The notes under the pieces: generated by a model
What the model saw: only the letters and a program-made list of their open reading frames with translations
Told to the model about the DNA's origin: nothing
The model's database searches: none
Position numbers and translations under genes: made by a program
From: Laccaria trichodermophora
Lineage: Eukaryota; Basidiomycota; Agaricomycetes; Agaricales; Hydnangiaceae
NCBI GenBank assembly: GCA_018417955.1
Contig: JACTVC010000005.1
Location: 1,736,001-1,800,000, forward strand
Length of the DNA: 64,000 nt
Direction of reading: 5' to 3'
In this document: positions 1 to 10,887 of the stretch, one piece after another
Layout: each line of letters starts with the position of its first letter
How positions within the stretch are numbered: position 1 is the first letter of the stretch

Positions 1-73
1 AGCGTGTAGAGATGGTAATGCTCAGCAGTGTCATGTAACATTGATGATTGGTACATAGCCAGTCTTTTACACT

Positions 74-172
74 GGCGGACTGGCGTAATGGTTAACGCGC
101 CAGTTTCCGGTGTTTGCACAGGGACCACAATTGGTAGCTGGAGATTTCTGGGTTCGAGTCCCAGGTTCGTCG
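74..172 (+). tRNA. tRNA-Arg (anticodon CCG) with intron
   Basis: A full cloverleaf can be folded by eye. The acceptor stem is 74-80 with 165-171 (two G-U pairs), and 172 is the discriminator base. The D arm is 83-98, with the usual AATGGTTA-type loop. The anticodon stem is 100-104 with 137-141, and the loop carries CCG at 107-109. The T stem is 148-152 with 160-164 around loop TTCGAGT. About 25 bases (111-135) sit directly 3' of anticodon position 37, the normal place for a eukaryotic tRNA intron. The variable loop is 6 nt, slightly long. The CCG anticodon reads CGG arginine codons. Confidence 0.8.
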
Positions 173-179
173 GCATTTT

Positions 180-1000
180 GACCCATAACAGCGAGGGATG
201 GCAAGTTGGTTGAACGCGTAAAAACTGCGTTACACCGGTGGCTTCACGATTCCTTGGCTAATCTTGTAATACACAATTGATGCGTCCTCCGACGTGATCC
301 CCAGATAGATCTCTTTCGTGTTCAACTGCGCAAATGCAGCTTGAAGCCTGATAGAGATTTGATAGTTCAACACGAATGAAATCCAGAGGGACGGCAGACC
401 CACCAGGCGAAAGAAACCGTCTCGGATAGAGAGCAGGGTACCACATGTAGCACCGTGTCCTGCTTACAATCGATATTGAAAACTGAACAAAAAAGGAGAG
501 GAAAAGAAAACGCACCGTGTCTTTTTTCTTCCCTTGGATAGCACCACGCTCACACCTGTCAAGGTCGACAACTTGGACGTTTTGCCATTGTTGAGCTACA
601 TCTTCGATGTTAGATGATTTCCTCGTAGGGAAGGAGAGGGAGTCTGACCGTATACGATGTCGTTGTACGCTTGGAACAGGCCTGATGCGGCACGAGGATA
701 TTTTTCGAGTAGACTGGCGAGGATGGGGTGCTGTAGGTCGTTAGGTATGATCTTGTGGGAGGGGACTGAAAGGTACCGAAGGGTGGGTTTCCATTGATTA
801 CAACTAGGCTGAGAGATGTGTTGGTTGATGGTGGTGTAAGAGAGAAAGTCGTGACAGGAATAAATTAATAACCGTTATGGATTCCTAGAGATTACACGAA
901 CAAACGTGTAAACTCAAGCCAAGAGTGATGGGTTTTTCAAGCGAGGAATACTTAGCAGTAAAGTGGCCCTCAAGGAGACGATAAGACAAGGCGTGGTTTT
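180..1000. other. No recognisable gene
   Basis: Only short open frames without recognisable motifs are seen here. No repeat or RNA gene was identified beyond the tRNA upstream. Confidence 0.4.
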
Positions 1001-1007
1001 CCGATGT

Positions 1008-1170
1008 GCGGGCTCGAGGTGTCCAACCTCAGGCAAATTTCAGTGCTCACAACTTGATGCCTCAAATAACACATAAGGGATATAGACAAAGAACCTTTGG
1101 ACCTTGAGGCTGCTATCCACTCGATATCTTTTGTGCTTAACATGGTTAGACGCCCATAAACGCCCATCAG
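1008..1170 (+). pseudogene. Possible relic of an F-box gene 5' end
   Basis: The stretch starting with GGGCTCGAG and containing CAAATTTCAGTGCTCAC is closely similar to 4912-4970, the start of the F-box gene downstream (GGGCTCGAG, then CAAATTTCAGCGCTCAC). After about 70 bases the similarity fades and in-frame stops occur. I read this as a decayed duplicate of the F-box N-terminus. Chance similarity or a shared promoter repeat remains possible. Confidence 0.25.
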
Positions 1171-3025
1171 CGCCCGCTCCGCTCTCACCCATTCCTATCG
1201 CCCATTCTCGCCTCACCAGTTTCGGGGCTACCAGTGCCTCTACCCCCATCTACTCATGCACCGCAAGCCCGTCCAGAATCATTCTTGTCTCCAGCTTCGC
1301 CCTCGTTTTTGTCTCCAGCAGACCCTGCCCTGGCTACTCCGACAGAAGTTAAATGCTCGCTACGTGATTCCGTACTCAGGAAGAAGAGCAGCGAATTTCA
1401 ATGCAAACGATAGCAGAGGGAAGGATCTCAGCGGGGACGTGCCCATCGCTGTCAGTAGCTGCGACACAGACAAAGGCAACGGCAAAGAAGGTGTCGAGGT
1501 GGGTCTGAGGAGGATGTGGGGAAAGTAGTTGGTGAATTTGGTCGTTCATGAACGGCGTTGGGTGTGACGCTGCCACTGTTGATGGCAATGTTAACACTCC
1601 TGAGGGTGAGACTTGGGCAGGTAGAGCTGGAGGCGGCATGGCCATTGCCTCCTCCAAGTTCAACTATACTTCATGTTGTCTCTCGCATCCGCGTTGGAGG
1701 TTGGTGTGGTTTTGATATAAGTCTTTGAATTGTTATCATTACTCAAAATCCCAATAAATGAATAAAATGGAACATACAAAGCTTCGATAACCAAGATCGT
1801 CCTTGATCCGAGCCCGCGGCCGTGGCACCATCTCCAAAAATCCTATCAAGCCCGCTTCCGAGCCCTGGTAGGTCATGCCCGACCCCGACCCCCGGGCTCA
1901 AACTCGCCTCCTGGTCGTTGTCCTCTTCGATGTCCTCGGACCGAGCCTGTGGTCGAGCTGACCTCGCCTGACGGGTATATATGACGTGTGCTTTGTGCCA
2001 ACATCAAAGACTGACATGTTAAGGACAACTTTAACATTGGTGGGGCGAGGTGGGCTTCAGCGGTTTGTTCGTAGTTTTAGACATAAAAAAGGAATGAGAG
2101 ATATGAAAAACGTACGGTAACCAAAATCGACCTTTTTCTGAGGTTCCGGCGCCTTGAGAAGTGCATGCAAACTGGGCTCCTTGCTTCCGCTCTCCCGTTC
2201 CCAGTCAAGCACGACCTCCAGCCTCGATCGGAGGTCGCGCAGAGCGAAGACACCAGACGAGAGTATGCGGCCCGAGTCGCCCACATCGAGGTCGATAAGG
2301 CGCCCCTTGCCCTGAGTATCCGTTTGGGCTTGGTTTGGCTTTGCTGTGGGAGGGAAGACGACGACGCCTTCTCGTCCTTGAAGTTCTTGTTCCCCTTCCG
2401 GCTGGCATCCACACCAGCATGCAAAACCTGCCTCAGCACCACGTTGGTACAATCCCCGTCCGCTCCGTCCAGGAGCAGGGCAAGGAGCAGGGAGTGGCGT
2501 TGGGCGTTCCAACATACTGTATAGTGACTCGAAGCGGACTAGTTACAGCTCGGTTGCAAGGGGTAGAACTTTTAGAATAAGCATGGGCAAATAATCCGAA
2601 TACCAACGAAGGTTCAATAGCACTCACCGACGAGTCACCGTGCCACGTTCAACGTTGGCTTCAAGCCCCACGAAATACACAGATAGTGTGATCGCAAGAG
2701 GGACAAAGTCCCACTTCGCGGGAAATTTTGTGCATCCCCATGATATCTGCATCTGGCGCCAATTTACGTACTACTTATACGGATCCGGAGGCCTTGTGTC
2801 CAGACATGAACACCTGCGGTCCCTCCAAGGTCCCTCCCGTAGATGGAATCCCTTGTATCCGACAGATATTGAGTTCTCAACGCAGCGCCAGAGCCTCTAT
2901 ATAATGTGTCTCGAGACCTCATGCCCAAGTACCCTCCTTCCGGGTAGCTGCTGGGCCAGTCCTTCCTTCGTATCATATCTCTGCATTCATTTTACCCCTC
3001 GACGCACCCCACATCACAAAATCAA
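1171..3025. other. Long stretch without a firm gene
   Basis: Open frames exist on both strands, the longest being a minus frame at 2057-2515 whose C-terminal half has a protein-like composition. None shows a domain I recognise, and splice sites could not be assigned. The part at 1800-1980 is GC-rich. I see no tRNA, transposon ends or tandem repeat. Confidence 0.35.
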
Positions 3026-4262
3026 ATGATATCCATATCTCTCCTCTTCACCACTCTCATTCTTACAACGCATCGCGGAGAAGCCCAAAACCCAGTATGC
3101 CAACCAGGATTCAATTGGGTGAGTTGATATTCGCAGGCGTGCTGATCTTCCATGACTTAGGCCAATATTTAGAGCTTTAACTCACTGGGTCAGAGTCCAT
3201 GTGATATTGGTGCGATTCTTGAAAGTGTCTGCCTAAATCGAGGTAAGCATTTCATATTTAGCGCCTAGTGTGGCTGTTGGCGCCTCATGTTGGGTTTTAG
3301 CAGTTATATTGCAACCGCTAGCGCCTGGAATCGTTTACATGGGCCCCGACTTGGCGCAGGCAAGCCCTTGCTCGTGTAGCACCGTGATCTATTCGTTGCT
3401 GAGTGCTTGCGCTGTGTGTCAACTACGACTCGCTTCAAGGTAATTGTGCAATCCTGCCTCCATGAACGCAAAAGGGGCATACTAATCTTTCAATTACTCC
3501 ACAGTTGGACCTTCTACAGAAAAAACTGTGGGACCGTGTATTCTCAAGCGTTCGTGCTTTTCTTATGAACTTAAATCATCCAACCCTTCATGAAGGTTCA
3601 TGGCACCAATTCCTCCAACTACGAGTGTTCCCAGTTATGCATACCTTGACGTCATAGTACGTTCAGCTCTTGAAAATCTCATTCTAGAACTTTAATGTTC
3701 CTCTTAGCGAAATGACAACTTTAACATAACTTCAGCCATTGCCGTTAGTGGTGAAAGTCCAGCCAGCTCAGCGACGAAATACAGCTCTCCATCGCCTTCG
3801 ATTTCTCTCACAAAAAAATCAAGTACAGTTTTGAACACGAACATTCCTACTCCATCTTCTTCGACGACATCATCCTCTCTGGCCGGTTCAGCGACACCAT
3901 CCAGCTCCCCAGCGACAACATCCAGCTCCCCAGTGACAACATCCAGCTCCCCAGCGACAACATCCAGCTCCCCAGCGCCTTCAATTTTTATCACAGAAAA
4001 CACAAATACAGTGTCAGACACGAACGTTCCCGCACCATCTTCGACAACATCCGCCTATCCCGCAGCCATGAACTCCACCAACAATAACTCAAAAGTGCCG
4101 ATTATTGTTGCAGCTGTGACGGCCGCAGGAGTGGTGGTCGCGGCGATTATCGGGGCAGAATGGTGGGGAGGATGCCTGAGGGGAGAAAGACATTGTTATC
4201 AAGGGGTATTTGCCAAATTTGATTTACATCCATTGCATGAAGTTGACTTCGGTACAAGATAG
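3026..4262 (+). CDS. Single-pass membrane protein with Cys-rich ectodomain and Ser/Thr stalk
   Basis: Six exons join in frame: 3026-3118, 3173-3242, 3301-3439, 3505-3549, 3596-3656 and 3708-4262. The product begins with a hydrophobic signal peptide. Next comes a cysteine-bearing ectodomain with WSFNSLGQSPC, a PCSCSTV..SACAVCQ block, NCGTVY, and IPP...VPSYAYLDV. This motif order is found in a common, uncharacterised agaricomycete membrane-protein family. Exon 6 encodes a Ser/Thr/Pro stalk with repeats of about 24 bp (3895-3980), then one hydrophobic segment (VPIIVAAVTAAGVVVAAIIG) and a short tail. The cytoplasmic tail is much shorter than in the related genes further right. The 46-nt intron at 3550-3595 is small but keeps the frame. 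A role at the cell surface is inferred from topology only. Confidence 0.72.
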
Positions 4263-4921
4263 CCCTTCAACGTTTCGACGGACAGCAAGATCATGATTCC
4301 TGTTCAACTACAGAAAGTGAGGTATGAACAAATCTGCTCTATGAGTGGGCTCACTATTGCCGCCTGGATGCGGTTGAGAAGCCCAAACACGGTTTAGACG
4401 AGGAGTGTAACGTGGATTCAATCATGACGATTATCCGAGTCAGGACTCTTTAATTGCCCGTTGCCCGCACAGTCGGGCAGCGACTTCGTAACGACTTGAT
4501 GTCTGGTATTTAACGAGAGTAATGAATAGTGTAATTATTGGATTCATGATTGGCGCGGCTGCACCGACCACGCTAAGGAAGAAGTCCGCGCACGGTGTAA
4601 TGGCTTCTAAGTTCTGAGCTGCCTCAGAGGCTGAGACTAGATGTGTGACCACATCACCGGCTTGCCGTGATTTGGAAGTGTCCGCAAGAGTGATCCGGCA
4701 CACAGAGGGCTTAAGGTATATAAAATGTATCAGAACGTATCTGAATGTGCTGGAGGAACAAGTACTATCGTTGAACCTCTTTTGCGAAAGGATTTGTTTC
4801 TGGCTTTCAAAGGTTAACTGAGGTGCCTAAGTGAAGGTGCCGTGGGAACCTAGTCGGACCGATATATAGCAGTTGGAGGCGCCCTTCTCTCCCACCTTGA
4901 TCTCACCTGACTGGGCTCGAG
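4263..4921. other. Intergenic, one weak minus-strand frame
   Basis: A minus frame at 4440-4703 encodes 87 residues with a hydrophobic central segment and a C-terminal RLCGQRA-like piece. It faintly recalls N-terminal helical domains of fungal NLR/MLKL-like proteins, but the match is too weak to call. No other feature is seen. Confidence 0.25.
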
Positions 4922-6485
4922 ATGTCTGGTGAGCTTCACCCAAATTTCAGCGCTCACGATTTGAAGGCGAGATCGTCTCGCGCAGAGTAAGAGTTTCCTG
5001 GACAGAATCAACCTGTATTCAAATATCATTCCCCATCGCAGTGATCTTCCCTTTGAACTCTTGAGCGTCATCTTCAAACTCGTTCATCAAGACTTGAGCA
5101 CCCGGAAGGGGGCTCTTTTCAAGGGGATCAATGCTTTCTCTATGACGAGCAAGCGCTGGCATGAGGTCGCATCATCTATTCCGGAGTTATGGTCTACTCT
5201 TGAGATTATTATCGACGACCAGGAAGAGACCTCACATTCTAAACTTCTCACCACAACTACCACATTCCTCGAGCGGTCAGGAAACCTACCACTGTCCGTG
5301 ATGTTATCGTTCGAGCACCCTCGCTGCGACTTCGTTAGAAAACGAACCATGAGGTTTATAATGACCACATTCGGTCTTCTCCTCAATAATTTCCAGCGAT
5401 GGCGCTCGGTCTCTTTTGACTTTGGCAACATCACCTTCGAGCTTCCTCCTCTTCCACGGCAGGTAGTCGCACCCTTTTTGGAGCATATAGATATTAAGTT
5501 CCACTCCCCGTGGATTCCGAACCCAAGCTACTATGCGGCATTGGTTGCAGCTGCCCCAGGTCTCCGCAGCTACGTCGCTCATGCGTCGAATTGCAACGTT
5601 CCGCCCAACCTGCCATGGGGTCAGCTTCATAAATTTCATCCCACCAGTCCCATTCGGCAATCCGATGCTTATGGTATACTGAATCGGGCGAAAAGTCTCC
5701 AGGAGTTCCATTTCGTGTTACAGAGGGACCCCGGGCGCGTGATATTGCCTCCAATAAGATTCACCTCCCCAATCCGATCCATGAGTGTGACCGGTCATGA
5801 AACATGCCTTTTTGATTTTCTAATTTTTTCTCGTCTGGATACCCCCCATCTCAAAACTTTGGGGATCTTTTTCTTGATGCATGTGGTTCCCCGAAACATT
5901 GGACTAGCTCAGCTGCCTCAGCAGCACGACATATTATCCTCATTCCTGTCAAATGGCTCTTTCCGATTATCATCCCTGACGATAGGGGACCTACTAATGA
6001 CCGAGAGCCAGCTTATGGACTGTCTTCGCCTTCTATCCCCATCCCTCACTGCCTTAAAAATACTAACAAACACATCGTTGAAGGCCTCAGACATTCATAT
6101 ATTCGAATCTTTCACAAATATTGTTTTAATATCCCTCACTTTTCATGATATCTCGACTAGGTCGGGGCTGTTGTGTCCCGCCTTGGAAAGCCTCACACTG
6201 GGTCGCTGTGTCGGCGCGGATGATGGCGTCCTCAGCGATATGATTCAATCCAGGCATGGGTCGTCTCCCACGGCAGTTGATAGGCTCTCAACAGCCAACG
6301 TAGCTATACTGAGGCACCTCGAGGTGAGGCTTTTCGACGCCAACACCGCCAAGACCCATCCTACGGATCTGACGCGGATGAGCGAATTTTACCAAGAGGG
6401 ACTGCGTGGCCGAATATGGCAATTGCCACCCGAGGTCGAAACGGCGTCGCAGTCAGCATCGCTCATGGCCTCAACCACTACCTGA
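4922..6485 (+). CDS. F-box-like protein, 5' end uncertain
   Basis: The main frame runs from about 4965 to 6485. It contains an F-box-like N-terminus with DLPFELLSVIFKLV, preceded by a helical stretch (RDRLAQSKSFLDRI) typical of agaricomycete F-box proteins, then ...SKRWHEVASSIPELWSTLEI. The remainder is leucine-rich in an LRR-like manner. Such proteins are substrate adaptors of SCF ubiquitin ligases. The natural ATG at 4922 (MSGELHPNFSAHDLKARSS) lies in a different frame that stops near 4988. The start therefore needs either an intron I could not place or a frameshift. A possible further exon lies at 6588-6717, where the fold-back element end and the 237-bp duplication begin, so the 3' end may be cut off. 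F-box identity is fairly safe; integrity is not. Confidence 0.6.
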
Positions 6486-6607
6486 GTTTGTTTCTTCGCC
6501 TTTCCACTGGAAGAGATTGACGAAACTGGATGTAAGTTTTTTTTGGCGTGTTCATGTCTCGTCCGTTTTTTTTCCATTTTTTTTCGACTTGAATTTTGAG
6601 AACGTCG

Positions 6608-6844
6608 AGCTAGCATTGGAAATACCCTTCAGCGTTTTCTTGAGGTGTATCAAGGTAGAGATGTATCACCGGATATCTGTCAGGGCATTCAGTAGATACC
6701 CAATGGGACCATGGTAGTTCACATGGTCAATTGTCCAATGGACCATAGGACTACCCCAATGGGCCCAATCGTAGTTGACACCATTCGGCCATAGTTTGGC
6801 CCAATGTCTGTGAGACATTAAGTGGGCATTGTTGGGGCCAACAT
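6608..6844 (+). repeat. 237-bp direct repeat, left copy
   Basis: This is identical, base for base as far as I can read, to 29946-30182. It contains the last F-box-side sequence (about 90 bp) and the outer end of the fold-back element (GGACCATGG...CCAATGGGCCCAAT). The right copy continues into the fold-back element (AACAAAACTATG), whereas this copy runs directly into Ngaro A (TCCGCGATGAGC). Confidence 0.9.
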
Positions 6845-7058
6845 TCCGCGATGAGCAAGCACGAGGAACGAGTGCAAGCTCATTATCGGATAAGATAACG
6901 ATCGAGCGTCAGAACGAAATATTGTGTTTGTACTCATAAGTACAAACACTATGTACTATGTCTCCAAATCCTAGACAAGGAGACTACATCTCCTTGTCCT
7001 TCAAATTATCGTTCTGACGCGGTAAAAAGAGTCCCTCCACTTCAGTGAATTTTTTGAA
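6845..7058 (+). repeat. Ngaro A1 repeat, copy A
   Basis: The 214-bp repeat starts TCCGCGATGAGC and ends GAATTTTTTGAA. It recurs at 27191-27404 and, inverted, at 53213-53426, 53675-53888 and 59642-59855; a truncated inverted copy lies within 29553-29949. It contains two potential hairpins, one around TTTGTACTCATAAGTACAAA and one around AAGGAGACTACATCTCCTT. It holds the upstream sequence, presumably the promoter, of ORF1. Confidence 0.85.
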
Positions 7059-7088
7059 TTTTTTCAACCGTTTTTCCTCAACTTTGCG

Positions 7089-8564
7089 ATGGCCGACACT
7101 CCTCAATCCTCTCAAACCGCCGCTACTGCTGGAAGCTCTCAGACGGCTACTACGCCTCTTTCTCAGACAGCTGCTACACCTGCTTCTCAGACAGCGGCTA
7201 CCCTTGACTCTTTTGTTGCAGCCCCCCGCGTTCCTCGTACCCATACTTCACCGGCTATCATTACAACGCTCAAGAACCTTCCTCTGCTATCTCTTCTCCA
7301 GATGAACAAAGACATCGAAGAAAAAAATGCGGTGAGGTCTCGGAAGACTTTCAACCACATCTTGAACCCTACCGCCCATCCGGAGCCCGGATCTGACGAG
7401 GCTTCTCTGATTTCCCTTGATGAGGCTGATTTGAACCGCTTCCGCATCCCTTCTTTTGCGGCTTCATTCCCTAACTTGATCTATGCTAAACTTGCTAAAT
7501 GGATGGCTGATGAGGAGATTAAAGAAAAGTCGAAAATCAAGAGGAAGACTAATGACGACGTTAAGCCGTCTGCCGAAGACGCTAGGATTGCGAAGCGGCG
7601 CTGCATGAACGGCCAAAAAATGGTGCCTTGGGTTGTTGGGGTCCCATGGCACGCTACCTTTCCTCAGAGCCTCTTTGACACTGAAATCTGCATTGCCGTA
7701 CCTCTGCCTTTCTTTCTTAATAAGAATCTCAACATCTTGAATGTCGAGGCTTCTACGTTACCCACAACGAAGACTAATCCGAATCCCGGTGAGACGAAGG
7801 GAACTGTTATTCTCGATATCGAAAAACTCTCTCTGCGCTTTGGGAAGGAACTCTCATTGTCTTGTAGTCAATGGACAGAGGCTGCCGGTAACATGTATCT
7901 TTTCCAGAAAGAACGTGACGAGGAAGGGACTGGAGAGGCTCATAGCAATTGGTATAACGACCATTTTTGCTTCTACACTGCTCAAGATACTAAAGACGAC
8001 CTCTACGATGCCTGGAAGGCTGATGAGCTGAAGTTCCGTCAGGAACATTGGGCGAAATATGGTGAATTCGACGCTGCTCGGTACTACCAGGCCTACAAGC
8101 TCTCCGAGAAGCAGCGTGAAATGATGGCTGACATTCGTGGGATGATTGCGTCTGAGCCCACCAAGACTCCTCTCAGTGCGACGCTTGGGAAGCTCACACC
8201 ACGACTCACCCCTCGCTCTTCTCAGACACGTCCCTCCCAGCCCTTTTCGTCAGGCAGTGGCAAGTCTTCCTCCTCGACGCCCGACTGCCTTATCTGTGCT
8301 GAGCGAGGCCACGACGCAACACAACACGCCGATAGCACCGTACTCGTCAAGTTCAAAGCCGACGGCAAGGCAGTATGGTCAAAGTACAGCGACCACAACC
8401 TCCTCAGTCCTGACAACTGCGTCATCTGTATCAGCTGGAACCTTAGAGGCGACCGCGGACACCCATGCTCTCACAAAGACGAACGCGCCCACCTTTGTTC
8501 CTTCTGTGGCAGCAAACGTCACCACGCCTTCTCGTGGACTTGCCGTTCGCGACCCTCAAACTGA
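7089..8564 (+). CDS. Ngaro ORF1 (Gag-like), copy A
   Basis: This is a 491-residue open frame starting 30 bp after the A1 repeat. The N-terminus is Ser/Thr/Gln/Ala-rich with short repeats of the SQTA type. A mixed globular middle follows. The C-terminus has two putative zinc-binding clusters: CLICAERGHDATQH, and a C-x2-C-x4-H-x6-C knuckle in CSFCGSKRHHAFSWTC. This fits a nucleic-acid-binding structural protein. It overlaps the RT frame by about 420 bp in a different frame, so RT is probably made by frameshift, re-initiation or a spliced message. Copy B carries the same ORF with a handful of substitutions; one of them, Cys to Tyr in the last knuckle, is in copy B. Confidence 0.75.
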   Translation: MADTPQSSQTAATAGSSQTATTPLSQTAATPASQTAATLDSFVAAPRVPRTHTSPAIITTLKNLPLLSLLQMNKDIEEKNAVRSRKTFNHILNPTAHPEPGSDEASLISLDEADLNRFRIPSFAASFPNLIYAKLAKWMADEEIKEKSKIKRKTNDDVKPSAEDARIAKRRCMNGQKMVPWVVGVPWHATFPQSLFDTEICIAVPLPFFLNKNLNILNVEASTLPTTKTNPNPGETKGTVILDIEKLSLRFGKELSLSCSQWTEAAGNMYLFQKERDEEGTGEAHSNWYNDHFCFYTAQDTKDDLYDAWKADELKFRQEHWAKYGEFDAARYYQAYKLSEKQREMMADIRGMIASEPTKTPLSATLGKLTPRLTPRSSQTRPSQPFSSGSGKSSSSTPDCLICAERGHDATQHADSTVLVKFKADGKAVWSKYSDHNLLSPDNCVICISWNLRGDRGHPCSHKDERAHLCSFCGSKRHHAFSWTCRSRPSN

Positions 8565-10827
8565 GGCTTTTGTCCAGGCATCGCTTTCTCTGCATCTTCC
8601 TTATTCTGACTTCTCCTCCTCAATTATCCCTTGTCCCCCCTTGAATTGCACCTCTTCTGAGGAATCTCTTCTTTTCCACAGAATCCTGCACCCATATCAT
8701 CCCGACGCCTTCGCGTTCTTACTGCGCAAACATGACCTTCTCAAAAGCTATCCCCTCCTCCCCTTCAATCTGCGCTTTGGCTTCCCTATCGGGCACATGC
8801 CTGATCTCTCTCAGACCGTTATCATGCCTAACAACCCTTCTATCCTTTCTTACCCCGACACCGTCGCCGACTACCTTACTAAAGAAGTCAAAGCCGGCAG
8901 ACTTTCAGGCCCGTTTTCCCGACAAGTTGCAGAGCGGATTCTGCGTGGCCCCTTTCAGTCCTCATCCCTTATCGTCTCTGTTCAGCCACAAGAACCTGGG
9001 GTACACGACAAATTGAGGGTTTGCCAACACCTTTCAAAGGCTTCCAAGATTCACGCTTCCGTTAATTCATACATCCGCAAGGATGACTTCCCTACGCGTT
9101 TTGACACCGCATCCAAAGTGGCTGACATCGTGAGTATCTCTCTATTCTGTTCCTTTCCCCACCTTTCTTCCTTCTTCTTATGCATCTCCTTTGCGTTTCG
9201 TGCGTGGAGATGCTTTCTTACTAGCGCTGGTCTTGTGCCCAGTCGCTCCTTGGGTATTTTTGCTTCATGCAAGTTACCTATTTTCTGTATCATCCTTTCT
9301 CTTCCGTGCCGCTGGCACGATGATTATCTTCCACGTGTTGAGCGTGATGATCCCTCTTCCGTGCGTTGAGCGCGATGACTCCTCTTCCACACGTCGAGTG
9401 TGATGATTATCTTCCATGCGTTGAGCGTGATGACATCTCTGTGCATTGGCGGCAATGATGCTGCATGTATCATGCTTCAGAGTCATCACATATGTTATAG
9501 GCTGCGCCTATCACTTCGCTTTTGCTGTGTCTTGTACATCATCAATGATCATCTTATCCTTATCTTCTTGCTGTATCTAACTCTCTTTTCTGTACATCTT
9601 GCTCATGTCCCTTTGATCTTTGTACAGATTTCTCATGCACCTCCTGGAACGCAGGCATGCACTCTCGATATTAAAAAGTTCCATCGCACGTGCCCCGTTC
9701 TTCCATCCCACAAACCTTGGCTTGTTGTCCAAGGGACTTCGGACGATTTCTTTATTAATCATGCTCACCCATTCGGAGCCGCTTGCGCCAGCAGTAATGC
9801 TGGCATGATTGCGAATGCCGTCGTCGATATTTGGAGAGCCGAAGGTGTTTTCCCAGTGCCGAAATATGAAGATGATTTGAAAGCCTTTCGATTCCCTTCA
9901 CCTTCGGGTTCCTTCATCGATGGGGATTTCCGCTATGACTACGATCGCGACGAGATGCTTCGCCGTATTTCTTCTTTAGGAGTGCCTTGGCATGATGAGA
10001 AGGGTGACGAACGGTTCTCCTTCGTCACGACTTTCATCGGATTTCTTTGGGACATTCCTTGGAAGCTTGTTAGCTTGCCAGAGGGAAAGAGAAACAAATT
10101 CCACCAGCGCGTCCTTCAATTTCTGATTGACTTTGAAGGCCGACCTTGTCATTTACGCGATGTTGAAAAGATTCATGGATCTCTTTGTCACATCGCCTTT
10201 GTTTATCTAGATGGTCGCTCTCATCTACCTTCCCTCTCCAACTTCGCGTCTACCTTCCATGGTGACGAATTCCTTACAAAGTATCCTCCGCACTCTCTGA
10301 TCACTGACTTGAAGTGGTGGTTAGTCAAGCTCACCTTACGTGGTGTATCCCGATCCCTTCACCCTCTTGGTCCTTTATCTGACCTTGGGCTCTACGTTGA
10401 TGCTTCCACATCATGGGGCATTGGAATTATCATTGACGGCGAATGGGCTGCTTTCCAGCTCTCTTCCTCTTGGAAAATTGAAGGTTGAGATATTTGCTGG
10501 CTCGAGACTGTGGCTATTGAGCTTCTTGCTCTTTTCTTGGAGTCCAGGGGTCTTCGAGATGCTCACCTACTCGTGCATTCTGATAATCAAGGCACTATTG
10601 GTGCTCTGGATAAAGGCCGTAGTGGTAATATCCATCTTAACCTTGCAGTTCGTCGTACGCATCTCATCCTTATGGCTACATCTCTCGTCTTTAAAACTGT
10701 CTACATTGAGTCTCAAGCTAATCCAGCTGATCCTATCTCGCGCGGGGAACCAGGACCTGCTGGGAAGCAAATCTTCCCATCTTTCAAGCTCCCTGATGAG
10801 CTTTCCTCTTGTTTTCTTCATGCCTAG
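8146..10827 (+). CDS. Ngaro reverse transcriptase-RNase H, copy A (intron; in-frame stop)
   Basis: The first exon (in this frame to 9129) carries the RT fingers, with DKLRVCQHLSKASKIHASVN and later DDFPTRFD. A 498-nt intron (9130-9627, GT-AG) follows. The second exon carries TLDIKKFHRTCP, GAACASSNAG and the palm motif KYEDDLKAF, in place of the usual xxDD box. RNase H follows: LYVDAS near 10390, ELLALFLES, VHSDNQGTIGAL and ANPADPISRG. A TGA at 10486-10488 falls inside RNase H, between SSWKIEG and DICWLE, and is present in copy B too. A CGA-to-TGA change would explain it. The upstream start is uncertain because the frame overlaps ORF1. The protein should copy element RNA into DNA. Confidence 0.75.
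9300..9470 (+). repeat. Minisatellite inside the RT intron
   Basis: About five degenerate units of 30-40 bp share CTTCC(A/G)(T/C)G(C/T)GTTGAGCGTGATGA. They lie wholly in the 498-nt intron, and the same array is present in copy B (57230-57400). Confidence 0.7.
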
Positions 10828-10887
10828 GTTAGCCTCCTTAAGGACAACTCTGTGTCTCTCCTTGTTTATTCTAACATCTTTTTTCAG

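Noticed and set aside
28..213. 61-residue plus-strand open frame
   Set aside because: It covers the tRNA-Arg gene and has no protein features.
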